Positions 34,070 to 45,782 of a DNA stretch of 64,000 nucleotides are shown one piece after another. Origin of the DNA: Pinus tabuliformis (Eukaryota > Streptophyta > Pinopsida > Pinales > Pinaceae); assembly GCA_031772625.1 (NCBI GenBank), contig CM062808.1:139540605-139604604 (forward strand), in the 5' to 3' direction. The notes below the pieces were generated by a model. It searched no databases. It saw nothing but the letters and a program-made list of their open reading frames with translations, and was not told the origin of the DNA. The first letter of the stretch is position 1. Every line of letters starts with the position of its first letter. The translations under genes were made by a program, and so were the position numbers.

Positions 34070-36290
34070 ATTGCCCCCTAAAGTATGAGGCCGTTTATCG
34101 GGTGAAATGCTTTATCAGGGGGATCCGAAGTTCATCCAATGCTGGGAGGAGACCTGTAATAAGATACAATACAATACATTATTTTTCATACTGCTTTCAT
34201 GATCTAGCTGAGGCGGGCATTCCCATGCTCAGCTTTATAAATTCATTTTCCTGTACATAGAACAGACAATCGTCTGATGGTAGACTGATAATTTTGATGA
34301 AATTATCATCCTTTGAGTAGGATGATTATCTGCTGCAATGATGTACATGTCAATGTCTTTATCTTTCCTAAATATATACCACAGCCCGGATGGATGAAAC
34401 TAGATCCGGGGTCTTCAAACTCGTTCGATCTTCACTCTAAGTACAAGTCGATCCATGTGAGAAATGTTTTGAAGTCGAACATGGAAAGACATCGCTTGAT
34501 TACCGGTCAATGATGCAAACCGTTAACAAGCGCGAGAGGAATCACCGATAATGATAATGACCCTCAAGGTACTGCAGTACAATTCACGTGGTGTGAATAA
34601 AGGACTTGGCGTCGAACACCACGCAAAATCTTTCGGTCGAAGGCCATTGATGTATACCTGTCGTCGGAAGTGAGAAACTTGCCATTGAGGCATGCAAGCT
34701 TCAAAGTACTGAAGGGGTTGTTCCTAGATCAACTTCTTGGATAATGAGCTGATGTCGACAAGAAGCGATCCGTCAAAGGAGGGCCTTAATGAATCCCACA
34801 TCAATGACAGGGAACGGAGCTAATGATTTTGACGGAGGTGAAAACGATCTGTGACATATGATTCAGGGTGGTGGTCATGAAAGGATGAAGGATAATGTAC
34901 GGCAGTGGATGGGACACGGTTGACTTTTCTGAACGACTTCTCTTGAACATATGGCGACACTGATGTGATGGATTGGTAGCATTACCCCAAATATGGATGG
35001 TATGGCGAGACCATGGTGATGTGACCGGTGAATGAAACAACCCAACTCGATTGTGGTACAGAGGAAAAGTGTCATGTTCAAGAGCGACTTGTTACCATCA
35101 AAGTTTTCTTGAGTTTCTCCCAATTTTTCCCCAGTCATTGCTGACCAGTACCTCTTTATTTTTGTCAAGCTTGAGGAGGATAACATATGCTTGTTCTATA
35201 ACCTGCCCTTCGGGCAAGCCCATCGCTATGTTTTAACGAGCCTAGCGATAGTGAAACTCGTTCTCGTCTAAAGACAAGTTTGTCGCTATTTAATGATTTT
35301 AACGAGTCTAACGACAAGGATAACTCGGTCCTTTTCATTTTTAGAGAGTCTGAAAAGGTACATAAAGTTAACTCCCAAAGTTCTTTTTCATCATCTAATC
35401 CCTTAGGTCCGAAAAAGTATAAAACAATACAGAAGGGATGAGTTTTCGATAGTTTTAATGAGCCGAACAAAACAAGCGCTCGATCTTTTTGTGCAATAAT
35501 CCCTCAGGTCCAAAAAGATTAAAATCTAGAGGAGGGATAGCTCTTCCGGTCGCTTTAACGAGCTGGAAGGCAAAAACTCGGCAATCTTTTCATATTTTAC
35601 AAGTCAGATGAAAAGAGCTTAAAGAAGACTCGTCTTTTGAGGAACGAGTGATAAACAGGGTTAGCAGCTGATTCCAGGTACAGGTTGTAATTTTCCAATT
35701 ACGGCAGTGTCACAAGGATGGCTAGGTGAAATCACTCTTCGCAGCTGTTCCTCAAAATGGGTAAACAAACATATGGAGGTGAACGATCGGCCAATGGAAA
35801 AGTGGAGGTGACGGTGCAAACACGACCAAGGCTTTAATGGCTGATGATATTACATTCACTGTGGTTATTTACCGGGTAGTTCATTTTTTAATGAGCTTAA
35901 ATGCGGATTGAAACACTTGCTCGATCTCATGTTTATTTTTTAACGAGCATGAACTATGCGCTAAAACTGCTCGGATCTTGCGTTTATTTTTTAATGAGCA
36001 TGAACTATGTGCTAAAACTGCTCGATGATAATTTTGCATGCCCCCAGCATAACAACGCAAATCGAGGTGATGCCCCCAGCATAATAACGCAAATCAAGGT
36101 GCATGCCCCCCAAGCTTCATTGCATTCAACTCGGTGGTTGGAATGAAGGTTTACCTTTGAGATTTGGAAAGGGGAATGTTTCATTTTTTAATGAGGTTGA
36201 CACAGTAAAAGAACTATCCTCATGACTCCTTGTTTCATTTTTTAACGAGGTCGACACGAGATAAGAACCATCCTCAGAGCCCACTGTATT
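34070..36290 (-). repeat. Element X non-coding internal DNA with stem-loop array
   Basis: No coding potential is seen. At least ten copies of a motif built as TTTAAnGAG, a 15-30 nt spacer, and a CTC arm lie at about 35231, 35297, 35343, 35452, 35553, 35885, 35935, 35985, 36185 and 36236. The two arms pair (for example AACGAG with CTCGTT, CGAGC with GCTCG, ATGAGG with CCTCAT). The part at 34380-35050 is homologous to Y at 40340-41010. Confidence 0.7.
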
Positions 36291-37008
36291 TACAGTATTT
36301 CTATTAGGGCGATGATCCACGCTGACAAAATGTTTAGGAATCTTCCGAATCCATTAGATATAGAAGATTTCATATTGTAGGTTTCCACTGTGGCCACTTC
36401 TGCCAGATTACTTGCAGGCGGTACAGAATAGGTACCCATTAAGGTAGGGTCTTTTAGGAGACCTATTCCAATATTTTGAAGCGAATGATTGCTTCCATGG
36501 ATCATTGGAATAATTCCCGTAACTTGTGAACTGTCGGGGAGGAAAGTTTGTTGGTCGACGACTGTAATTCCTCCTTGAAAGGGAAATGCAATCTTCCTGA
36601 AGTAGGTCGACACAACTGCGGCCATGGCATATATCCAGGGCCTTCCCAGTAGGATGTTGTAATCGAGGTTTCCATCAATTACTTCAACATCAATTCCTAC
36701 TGTTTTTCCCCCTAGTTCAATTTGAAAGTTACTTAAAATCCCGTATGGAGTGTATGATCGTCCATCAAATGCTTTTAACGTCGTTGACGATCTCGACAAG
36801 GGTGGTGAGCCTAAATTCTTCCAGCAACTCATCGACATAATACACGTAGATGCCCCCTCATCAATAATTGTTTGATGAACAGTTTTGTTGAGGGCTTTCA
36901 CTTGAATAAGGAAAGCTAGTTGAGCTGGTAATTGAGGGTCATATCCTTTATGATCAAAGGCCACAAGATTGGAATCCATTGGGCCAATCCCACCTAGTGG
37001 AGTCGCCA
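36290..37008 (-). pseudogene. Retropepsin-like protease ORF of element X
   Basis: A minus-strand frame of about 239 codons is open from the primer site itself, so there is no room for Gag and no credible ATG of its own. It starts at a TTG within the site or at a later Met. Protease features: TIIDEGASTCIMS, where plant Tat-like elements often have DEGAS and not DSG/DTG, then SCWKNLGSP, a GGKTVGIDVEV strand and LLGRPWIYAM. After the protease the frame runs to IALIEIL and stops. Probably an internal deletion fused the protease to the primer site. Confidence 0.75.
36991..37008 (-). promoter_or_regulatory. Primer-binding site of element X
   Basis: TGGCGACTCCACTAGGTG on the minus strand, three bases after the 5' LTR. 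It shares TGGCGACTCC with the site of Y. I associate this type with Ogre/Tat elements (tRNA-Arg) from memory. Confidence 0.7.
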
Positions 37009-37011
37009 ATT

Positions 37012-38060
37012 TGTTGTGGGGAAAAATGCCTATGCAGGACGATCCTATCCACCTAAGGTGTGACAGTGCCTTAGCAACAAACAGAGACAGCTATTCTAGT
37101 GTTCTTCCTTTATGAATCAAGAATGAAGAGAGAGATGGATGGACTAACCGGTGTCTTCCGTTTGTCCCTCCATCCGGCTTCTCTTCTCTTGGAGAGTTCC
37201 CAGCTACTTGCCTTCTCTCTCGCCCAGCTTCAAGAGGTTTCTGCAAGATCACAAGAAGAGAACACTACACAAGACATGGATTCATATTCATAACTAGTTT
37301 AGGATTAGAAATAAACTAAACATACTAATGCAATCATACATCAAAAATACATCAGTATATAGGAGAAACCAAGATAGCTTTATTGATGAATAACAAGGTT
37401 CAGGAAGAGATACAACCCAAAGGGTTCCAATCCAGCATCTCCTTCCCAGCAAATGGAATTCCTATCTTCACCCCCTTCAAAGCATTAAGCACCCAATGAT
37501 TTCAATCTCAAACCAATAGCAATTCTTTGCAATAACAAAATTCCAGCCCCTAGATCTCATGGAGGAGAGATCCATATATAGATGTTTGGAGAGAGGATGA
37601 GTCAGCTTGAGATCTGACTAGTGTCCTCTCCCTCTGTCAGTTCTTGATTCCACTTGGAGGTTCTTGCTTCCACTTGGAGATTTGGAACCTCTTACTCATC
37701 ACCAGTCGAATTCCCTGAGGCAAGTGTCATTTTGGAAGCTTCCTGGGTTTTGACACCTTGTGGAATGAACTTGCCACATGTCCACTCTCGCTCAGCGCAG
37801 GTAGCCAGTGTTGCCTTTGACATTCAGTGTAGGTAGCCAGTGTTGGCTTTGACATTCAGCGCAAACAGCTAGTGGAGCCACTGAATTGATCCTGAATTGA
37901 CTTGTTTTTGAGCAGTTTCTGGTGGAGAACTTCTGTGAAATGCTGTGGTTTGTTAGCCTTGTTCCTCTAGGGGTAGGAACAACATGTTTAGGGACTTTGG
38001 ATCCCTTAGATTATGGACATTTCATGCTCAATGCTGTAAGGCACAAAAATGTCTATAACA
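37012..38060 (-). repeat. Element X 5' LTR
   Basis: 1,049 bp with the same termini as the left copy. A few substitutions set it apart, for example CCGGTG for CCAGTG near 37148. Confidence 0.95.
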
Positions 38061-40034
38061 CTCTCGTTCCTCTGCTCCGGCAGATCACAATCCTCATGAT
38101 CTCCGTGAATGGACACATACACATGCAAGAAACAATACAAACGCAAGCATAAAATCCAATATACACAACTATATGTTAGTCAGAAAAGACATAACTCATC
38201 ATCATCATAAATAATAACAAGAGTGGAACCATAACCAATAGTCATTCATTAATAATCAATCAAAGGAGAGTTCAACCAATGTTCTGACGCTGGATTGTCC
38301 TTTGGCAGGTCGTCAGCAGAACATGTCTTGCAAAGCCTGTCGGGAATAAGGACAAGCCTCTCTCTTCGGATCTAGACAATAGTCTCCTTGCTTAGATTTG
38401 GCCTTAAGGGAATCAAGAAGGCTCTTGCAGCATGAAGCTCTTGGGAATTTGGGAATTCTGGAACTAGCTTGCAAAGGAAATGGGCAAGCTTTTATGGAGG
38501 AAGGGGAGTTGGGATCCCTATAATCATGGGATTGGCCCTATCATCAAGGAAGCTTCCATGAGAGGTGGCAAACCACTTCCTCTCTATGGAAATCCGTAGC
38601 CAAACCACCCAACTCAAGATAGATAGCAGTCCAGGAATTTGTTAGGACGAAACTTCTGCCATTTATTTTTAAAAAACACCTCTTAATATGGTTGATGCGG
38701 GTGAGGCTCTATGACAGAGCGCTAATTGGCACACCCTCTTTGGAGGATTTGCCCCCTTGGTGCAAGGTCTGAACTATGGAACCGCGCCAATGGAAAAAGA
38801 GCTATTTTTAGGGTTTTTCAGTAGGAGATGTCTTCAGGGAAAACAAAGCTCATGTTCAAAGGAATGTAATGCAAGTGTTTTTAGGCCATGTCACTTCTCA
38901 TAGGTCCCAGAATGAGTCCTCCAAGATATTGGACAAGGGTAGCAGGGACGGTGAAAAATTGCTATGTAACAGGATCACCTCTGCAGACAGAGGCGATCCC
39001 TACTAGCCCAGACTGGGTCTAGCAACAATCGTCAAACGCTATAGCGCAAGTCCCTAGTTGCAAATAAACAGACCAGCGTTGAAAGCCTACCTAGATTCCA
39101 ACGCTATTGTTTGTAGAAGAGGTGGTGCTCTCGTTCCTTTGCTCCGGCAAATCACAATCCTCACGATCTCCGTGAATGGACACCTGCACATGCAAGAAAC
39201 AATACAAACGAAAGCATAAAATCTAGTATACGCAACTATATGTCAGTCAAAAAAGACATAACTCATCATCATCATAAATAATAACAAGAGTGGAACCATA
39301 ACCAATAGTCATTCATTAATAATCAATCAAAGGAGAGTTCAACCAATGTTCTGACGCTAGATTCTCCTTTGGCGGGTCGTCAGTAGAACATGTCGCAAAG
39401 CCTGTCGGGAATAAGGACAAGCCTCTCTCTTCGGATCTAGACAATAGTCTCTTGCTTGGATTTGGCCTTAAGGGAATCAAGAAGGCTCTTGCAGCGTGAA
39501 GCTCTTGGGAATTTGGGAATTCTAGAACTAGCTTGCAAAGGAAATGGGCAAGCTTTTATGGAGGAAGGGGAGTTGGGATCCCTACAATCATGGGATTGGC
39601 CCTATAATCAAGGAAGCTTCCATGAGAGGTGGAAAACCACTTCCTCTCTATGGAATCCATAGCCAAACCACCCAACTCAAGATAGATAGCAGTTCAAGAA
39701 TTTGTTAGGATGAAACTTCTGCCATTTATTTTTAAAAAACACCTCTTAATATGGTTAGCGCGGGTGAGGCTCTATGACAGAGCGCCAATTGGCGCGCCCT
39801 CTTTGGAGGATTTTCCCCCTTGGCGCAAGGTCTGAACTGTGGAACCGCTCCAATGGAAACAGAGCTATTTTTAGGGTTTTTCAGCAGGAGATATCTTCAG
39901 GGCAAACAAAGCTCATGTTCAGAGGAATGTAGTGCAAGTTGTTTTAGGCCATGTCACTTCTCATAGGTCCCGGAATGAGTCCTCCAAGATACGGGACAGG
40001 GGTAGCAGGGACGGTGACAAATTTTTGTGTAACA

Positions 40035-42185
40035 GATGCCCCCTAAAGCATGAGGCCTGAGAGAGAGAGGGGTGAAATGCTTTATGAGAACATGTCCAAC
40101 CGAAAACACTGCCTTCTGGAAAACCTGCGTGGAGAAGTACAACCGATATCTCAAATACATGATATGTGTGGTATGGGCACAACCATCCATAGCAGAGTAC
40201 ATAATAATCTAGATCCAAGGTATGGGCGCAACCATCTAGCAAGGATCGATAAATAGACTCGGGCATGGTCGCAACCATCCAGTGAATGAGTCATGTAAAA
40301 ATCGTAGTAATCCACAAAATCGCAGCCTGGATTCCAACAGACAAAATCTAGGGTCTTGCGCTCAATCTCGACCCGAACAAAGTACAAGTTCAAGCATGAA
40401 AATATATGAGCTGAAGTCGAACATGCAGGAACATCGTCTGACTACCAGCCAATGATGGAAGTGTTAATAGACACGAGAGGTACCACCAATAATGAAAATG
40501 GCCCTCAAGGTACTAGAGGTACAATCTACGACGTGTGAATCAGTGAGCTGGCGTCGAACACCTGTAGAATCATCCGATCAGAGGTCAATGATGAAAACCT
40601 CGCGTTGAATGCGAAGAACCTGCCATTGAGGCATGCAGGCTCCAAGGCACTAGAAGGGAGTCTCTAGATCACCTTCCTGGATAATGAGCTGAAGTCGACA
40701 GGAAGTGACCTTGATCGAAGGTGGGCCATAGTGTTTCCCACATCATTGACACGAGACAGAGGAAGATAATGTTTTGTGAAACAGGAGCATATGAGTTAAC
40801 AGAGGGAGGTTGATATTTTGCAAAGGTCAACTTCTCTTGAACATATAGGTGGCACAACAGTGGACTTGGCAGTATTTGACATCAATTGATCAGAGGTCAT
40901 GGTGACAAGGGAAAGAGCAGATGAGAGGTCAAACAGGATCACCCAAACCCACGGAGGCAAGTGAAAAACAAGATGAGATGCCCCCACCCTGACACGAATG
41001 AGACAAGTGCCATGTTCAAGAGCGACATACTGCTGACACGACAATGATTCTAGTTCCATTTTCCCCACCATTTCTGGCGAGTAACCCGATTACTTTTATT
41101 AACAAGCTTGAAGGGGATAGCATATGCTTGTAATATCAGGTTGCCCTTCGGGCAAATCCATCCCAGTACATTTAACGAGCCCTAGGAAGGAGAAACTCGA
41201 GTAACGTCATTTCAACTGAATCCAATGTCATTAGGGTTTAATGAGTCCGACAAAGGGAGAACTCGACGTCTTTTCATGTTTAAAGAGTTTGAAAAGATAG
41301 CAAAAAAGTAAACTCCAAAGGTCCCTTTTCGTAAATAGTTCCTCAGACCTGAAAAGGTAGAAAACAATATCCGAGGAAACCTCCTAGTCACGATAGGCTA
41401 GGGTGTTCCTTTTTCGTAAATAATCCATCCCAGCTCGAAAAAGGGGTAAACGTATACTGGGTAGATGTCATTTCGCATTTATATTAATGAGATCGAAACG
41501 ATAAGGGCCTCGTCAACCTTTTCATGTTTAGAGAGTCAAAAAAGAGCTGAAATATGACTCCATAATGACTTTTTTGTGTATTTACCGAGTTTGAAAAAGT
41601 ATAAAATATAACTCGTTTCACCGTTTAAGTCACATAAAAAACCTGTTGCTGCACAAAAAGCAAGTGCAAAACCCATTTTTGACAAAAAATATATTAACAT
41701 ATTCAGAAAAATAACAAAAAGTTATAAATATGTCAAATGGTAAAAATAAAATTACTTTTGACTATTTACCTCACTGAAGAGCAGTAGTGGTCCATTTGGT
41801 GTGCGAACTTTTGACGGCAATTGTGACAGATTTGGGCTACCATTCAGAGTTCTGTCAGTTCCAGGTAGGAGGCACTTCCTAGTACTTCATTTCAATCCAT
41901 TTTTTAATAGTTTCCCTTTTCTCATTAGATTCCTGTGGAAGGATTTGCAAAATTTAGGGCTGCGCCCATTGGCACGGGTATCGGGCACGGACCCGTGCCA
42001 ATGGGATTTTATATGCAAAGGGCCTGCACCGATTGGTGTGACTGTTTTAGAAACAGCCGCACCAACAGCGGAACCTAATTTTCCACCCAAAATTTCGGAT
42101 TTATAATTAATCTGAATGAATTTTTTGGTATAACATAGATCTAAGCAAGGGTTCTTGACCATATGGATGCAGGCAACAGAGCAAA
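40035..42185 (-). other. Element Y 3' non-coding internal region
   Basis: It begins with the purine tract (plus-strand ATGCCCCCTAAAGCATGAGG). It is homologous to X over 40340-41010. It then carries stem-loop motif copies at about 41167, 41240, 41275, 41488, 41526 and 41582 (for example CGAGTT pairing with AACTCG, GAGTC with GACTC). No gene is seen. Confidence 0.65.
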
Positions 42186-43395
42186 ATGGTGATTGAATGG
42201 AAAGAGAGGGAGCACGGGGAAGAGGACAAATTAGCCAAGGAAAATGAAAATTGCATGAACGCCCTCAGGAATTGTGGGTTGAAGAAATTCTTCCTAACAC
42301 CTTGTTTACGAGCTCAACCTGAGCTCTTATAATACCTGATCAGCATTTGGGATGAGAACGGACAAGTGTTCAAGCTGTGGGATCAAGTATTAGAACTAGA
42401 GGTTCCTGAAATCTACTTTATAATCGGATTGTCACACAGAGGTCCGGTGCCCATACTGACAAGGAGCAGACCGTCTGGCGGGAAAATGGAACATGTGATG
42501 GCACGTGTGCCCGAGGGCACGACTTGGATCCGGGAGTGGGAAGGTAGACATTGCTACTATCGAGGATCTAGCACTCAGGGTGGTGCTACATACCATCACA
42601 CGGGCTGCAAAGTCACAGGCACCGCACGAGGTGAGAAAAGCCCAACTCATACTGGCCTCGGAGTGTATGAGTCCCACGATATTTGACTAGGCCATAGCAG
42701 TGACAGTAAGTATGAAGAGACAGCTCACGAAAAGCAAGCAAGCCAAACTGAAACAATTTGGCTACGGCTCTATCCTGGTATCATTCATTCTGGAATGATT
42801 ACCAATCTTCCAAGGCTAAGGGGCCGTAGTAGCTGAGCTAGTACCACGGGAGCCAAGAATGGCTCGCTGGGCAGCATTGATGCCCAGAGAAAGAGGGGGC
42901 CAACAGATGTCCTAGAGGCTGGAGTTTTTTGGGTGGCTACGTCGTCAGTTGATCATAGTCGAAGACTGGCCATACGCAGGGACCGATTTCACTGGTGATC
43001 CAGATCTCCCACTGCCCGAGGGAGATGAGTGGGACGAAGAGCTGGGTAGGATCTCTTTTTGAGTTTATGTTTTATGATTTTTTTTTGTTAATACATGTTC
43101 GTTCTGACAGTAGTTATATGTGTATGCAGATGTCGGCCCAGAGAGACCAGTCGATATGTCTCCCATTTCACGGAGAACTCAGCCCGCAGCTGACCCTCAG
43201 GCAGAGGGTGCCGAGGGAGGAGAGATGATCCAGAACCTCGAGGGGATCGCCCGGGGGATTCCAGATTATGCCCGGCTGGCAGATGTCCCACTGGCATACC
43301 AGAGACATACAGTGGGAGTGGCTAGTCGCCTCCACCATCATCTGAGATGCCTAGTGTGTGCGGTGACTTGCTATCATGAGAACCACGCAAATTAG
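42186..43395 (+). pseudogene. Antisense accessory ORF of element Y, apparently spliced
   Basis: On the strand opposite Gag-protease the frame starts MVIEWKEREHGEEDK (42186). It continues past a TAA at about 42331 as VFKLWDQVLELEVPEIYFII and GLSHRGPVPIL. It shifts frame near 42540 into VDIATIEDLALRVVLHTI, then HEVRKAQLILASECMSPTIFD and TVSMKRQLTKSKQAKLKQFG. After further decay it reaches GDEWDEEL at 43045. A GT...AG intron fits 43046-43129 (donor CTGG|GTAGGA, acceptor TATGCAG|AT) and joins in frame to VGPERPVDMSPISRR, ending at TAG 43393. Antisense ORFs near the 3' LTR are known in Tat-lineage elements such as Grande. I cannot name this protein family or its function. Confidence 0.6.
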
Positions 43396-43508
43396 ACACC
43401 TAGGGTTTATGTTCATGCATATTTTTTGAGAGACATGTCGTCTCCGGATGTATTAAGACAAACATGTATATTTTTGATCTATGTGATGCACGCTGTGCAA
43501 ACATTTTG

Positions 43509-43509
<1 letters not shown>

Positions 43510-43543
<34 letters not shown>

Positions 43544-43545
43544 CA
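43510..43545. repeat. (AC)n microsatellite followed by ATATAC
   Basis: About 15 AC units lie in the non-coding DNA between the antisense ORF and the protease end. Confidence 0.95.
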
Positions 43546-43864
43546 TATGCCTATTTTGGATGGATCTTTTACATGTGATGATGTTTTTATATGCCATGCA
43601 CATGTCTAATGCAAATGTAATCTAATGTATTAGTTGCATAATAAACGACCCAATGCGAAATGTATTTAATCACATATTTTATTTTTACGCAAGCTTAAAA
43701 GCACACATGACAGCACACATGCAAACTATGCTTGAAAACAAGGGAAACGGTCATGCCCCCCAGCATGATGTCTCAATTCGAGGTACATGCCCCCCAAGCT
43801 TTAGTCCATTGAAAATGGAGTGAAGGTTGACAATATTTTGATTGCACCCGAATTGAACGAGCTC

Positions 43865-44090
43865 ATGTTTCATTATTTTAACGAGGTTGACATGCTTAAA
43901 AGAACTATCCTCGTGACACCTAGTTTCATTTGTTAAGGAGCTTGACATAAGAAAGGAACTATGCTCTAACCAGACCCAGTTTCATTTTTTAAGGAGCTTG
44001 ACATAGGAAAGTGAACTATGCTCCGACCAGACCCAGTTTCATTTTTTAAGGAGCTTGACATAGGAAAGAGAACTATGCTCCGCACGAACT
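43865..44090 (-). repeat. Four-copy tandem stem-loop block in element Y
   Basis: Units of about 57 bp start TTTCATTTTTTAAGGAGCTT or a variant at about 43868, 43923, 43980 and 44037. Arms: ACGAGG/CCTCGT in the first, GAGC/GCTC in the second, GGAGC/GCTCC in the third and fourth. It lies directly after the protease stop in the element's own sense direction. Confidence 0.8.
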
Positions 44091-44093
44091 TCA

Positions 44094-45782
44094 TCATAAT
44101 GAACAGGAAGTCATTTCTTCCAAGAGTGCCACTCTCGGTGGAAGGAAAACATCTTGGAAGTCAGGGCCCAATGCCCCTAGGACACTATGCACAACGACAT
44201 CATCACTAGATACAGGCACAGGATAAGTAGCCACGTAGTTGACCTGCGGTGGGGCAGATACAACCGGTGGAGAAAAACCAGTAGGGGATGAGAGTTGTGC
44301 AGGAGGCACCTGGGGACCAAAGAATGATAACTAATCGATGGTCATGATTCTTCCAGCATGTGGAAAGCAAACCACACAGAAAAGTGAAGAGACAAGGGCC
44401 CCTATGGCATAAATATAGTCACGGCCAAGGAGAAAACTGAAATTCGCACCTTAGACAACCACAACGTCAATATAGATGGTTTTTCCCCCCAAAGTAATAG
44501 GAAACTTGGGGAGGACTCCTACAGGTTGACAGGCTCCTCCGTCGAAGGCCAACAGATTCTGTGTGACTGGCACAAACTGTGGGGAACCCAAAGCTTGCCA
44601 AGTAGTGGACGACATAAGACTGACTGACGCACCCTCATCCAGAACAATGCCAGGTACTACCTTATCATAGGCGTGTACCATGATCTTGAAAGGCACATAG
44701 GTGGGAAGGCGGAAAGTAGTCAAGTGACTCTAGTCGAAGGAAGCGACCAAACTACTTGGTGGGGGAATCGTATGATTGCCCCCATGCTCTACAGGAACCG
44801 AAGAAGGACTCTCTGGATCAGCTGAGACATGATAGTCATTTTCGGACTCTAGAGAGTCTGATGAGACGAGAAGGACATGAGCATGATGCTCTTCCGAAAT
44901 AGGGTGATCAACGGGTGGGGAACCCATGTTGATACTCTCGCTGACCAGCAATTGGTCTGGACTAGGCTTAGCACCACCAGGTTCGGGAAGAGGAGCCCAG
45001 ACAAGAGAATAATCTAAGTCGATCTCTTTGTCAACAGTGAGAGGATCTGAAGAGAGACTTTGATAACCAACGGGAAGTTGGGGTGAGGAAGCTGTAAGAT
45101 TTTCCAAAACAGTGGAAGCTTTATCCATGAGCGGACAAAGGTGAAGGGGATGGTTGCCTTGACATAGTCTACAGGGGATTTGAATATTCCCTTCCTTTTG
45201 AATGTTGTCAGTTGATAGGGTAGCATCACCATGAGCTTCAGAGGATGATGAGGGGCAAGCCGGATCATGAGACCATGCTTCTAAGACCCTAGGAATGCCA
45301 GGACAATCACGAAGAAGATGGTCTCCCTTGCACAATTTACAAGGAAACTTAACCTTCCGCAGAGGAGCAGAAGGAGTTCTGACATGAGATGTACTCGGAG
45401 TAGTAGCTGCACAGGTGGCCTCACATTTATTAGACTTCTTCTTCTTCTTCATCTTCTTCTTCTTCTTCTTAGTCACCTGGTTACTTGAATCCAGACTTTC
45501 ACCAGGTGAAGTAGAAGATGAGGACGTAGAAACAGGCAAAGAAAGGGAGAGGTCCACCTTGGAATCAACATGATGTTGTTTGGATGGAGGAACTAATTGA
45601 CCAGTAGTTGAGACATTAGGGACTACAGAGGTTGAGAACAACCAAACAGGCAACCCAAAAGCTAACCCAGGAAAGGACAACGTTGCCATGTAAGGAGCAC
45701 CAACATTCCCAAACGGAGGAAAATGACCAGGATTCCTGTTAGAGGGGATTCCTGGGTTGGTGAACTCTGGAAAAGTTGCCAT
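44094..45782 (-). pseudogene. Gag-protease polyprotein of element Y
   Basis: Start chosen at MATFPEFTNPGIP (45782), seven codons inside a longer open frame. The N-terminus is Pro/Ser-rich with a poly-Lys tract (KKKKKKMKKKKKSNK, from the CTT run at about 45435-45472). Two CCHC knuckles follow: CKLCKGDHLLRDC (about 45300-45340) and CRLCQGNHPLHLC (about 45130-45170). One TAG (44730) separates Gag from the in-frame protease: VLDEGASVSLMSSTTWQALG, GGKTIYIDVVVV, a TAA-type stop near 44451, then FLLGRDYIYAIGALVSS, and on to 44094. The active site is DEGAS, as in element X. No polymerase domains follow. Confidence 0.8.

Larger units (their letters stand above)
33021..38060 (-). mobile_element. Element X: short Tat-like non-autonomous LTR element inside Y's LTR
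   Basis: LTRs 33021-34069 and 37012-38060, 1,049 bp each, begin TGTTGTGGGG and end TCTATAACA. The target duplication CTCTC is perfect (33016-33020, 38061-38065). A minus-strand primer site lies at 36991-37008. The opposite end has a minus-strand purine tract (TTTAGGGGGCA, about 34071-34081). The internal region holds a protease-like ORF and a stem-loop array. Its leader/trailer DNA is homologous to that of Y, so X and Y belong to one superfamily. By eye the LTRs differ at only about 20 positions. Confidence 0.95.
32848..40034 (-). repeat. Element Y 3' LTR: two tandem units of about 1.07 kb, split by element X
   Basis: Unit 1 is 32848-33020 plus 38066 to about 38965. Unit 2 is about 38966-40034. 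Each unit has GAGGCGATCCCTACTAGCCC near its start and GGGTAGCAGGGACGGTGA near its end. Without X and its extra target copy the LTR is about 2,142 bp, twice 1,071. The junction between units reads ATGTAACAGGATCACCTCTG, a blend of an LTR end and an LTR start. Confidence 0.85.

Noticed and set aside
44727-44732. Gag-protease amber readthrough signal in element Y
   Set aside because: Possible in retroelements, but a second stop follows within the protease, so simple decay is the more economical reading.
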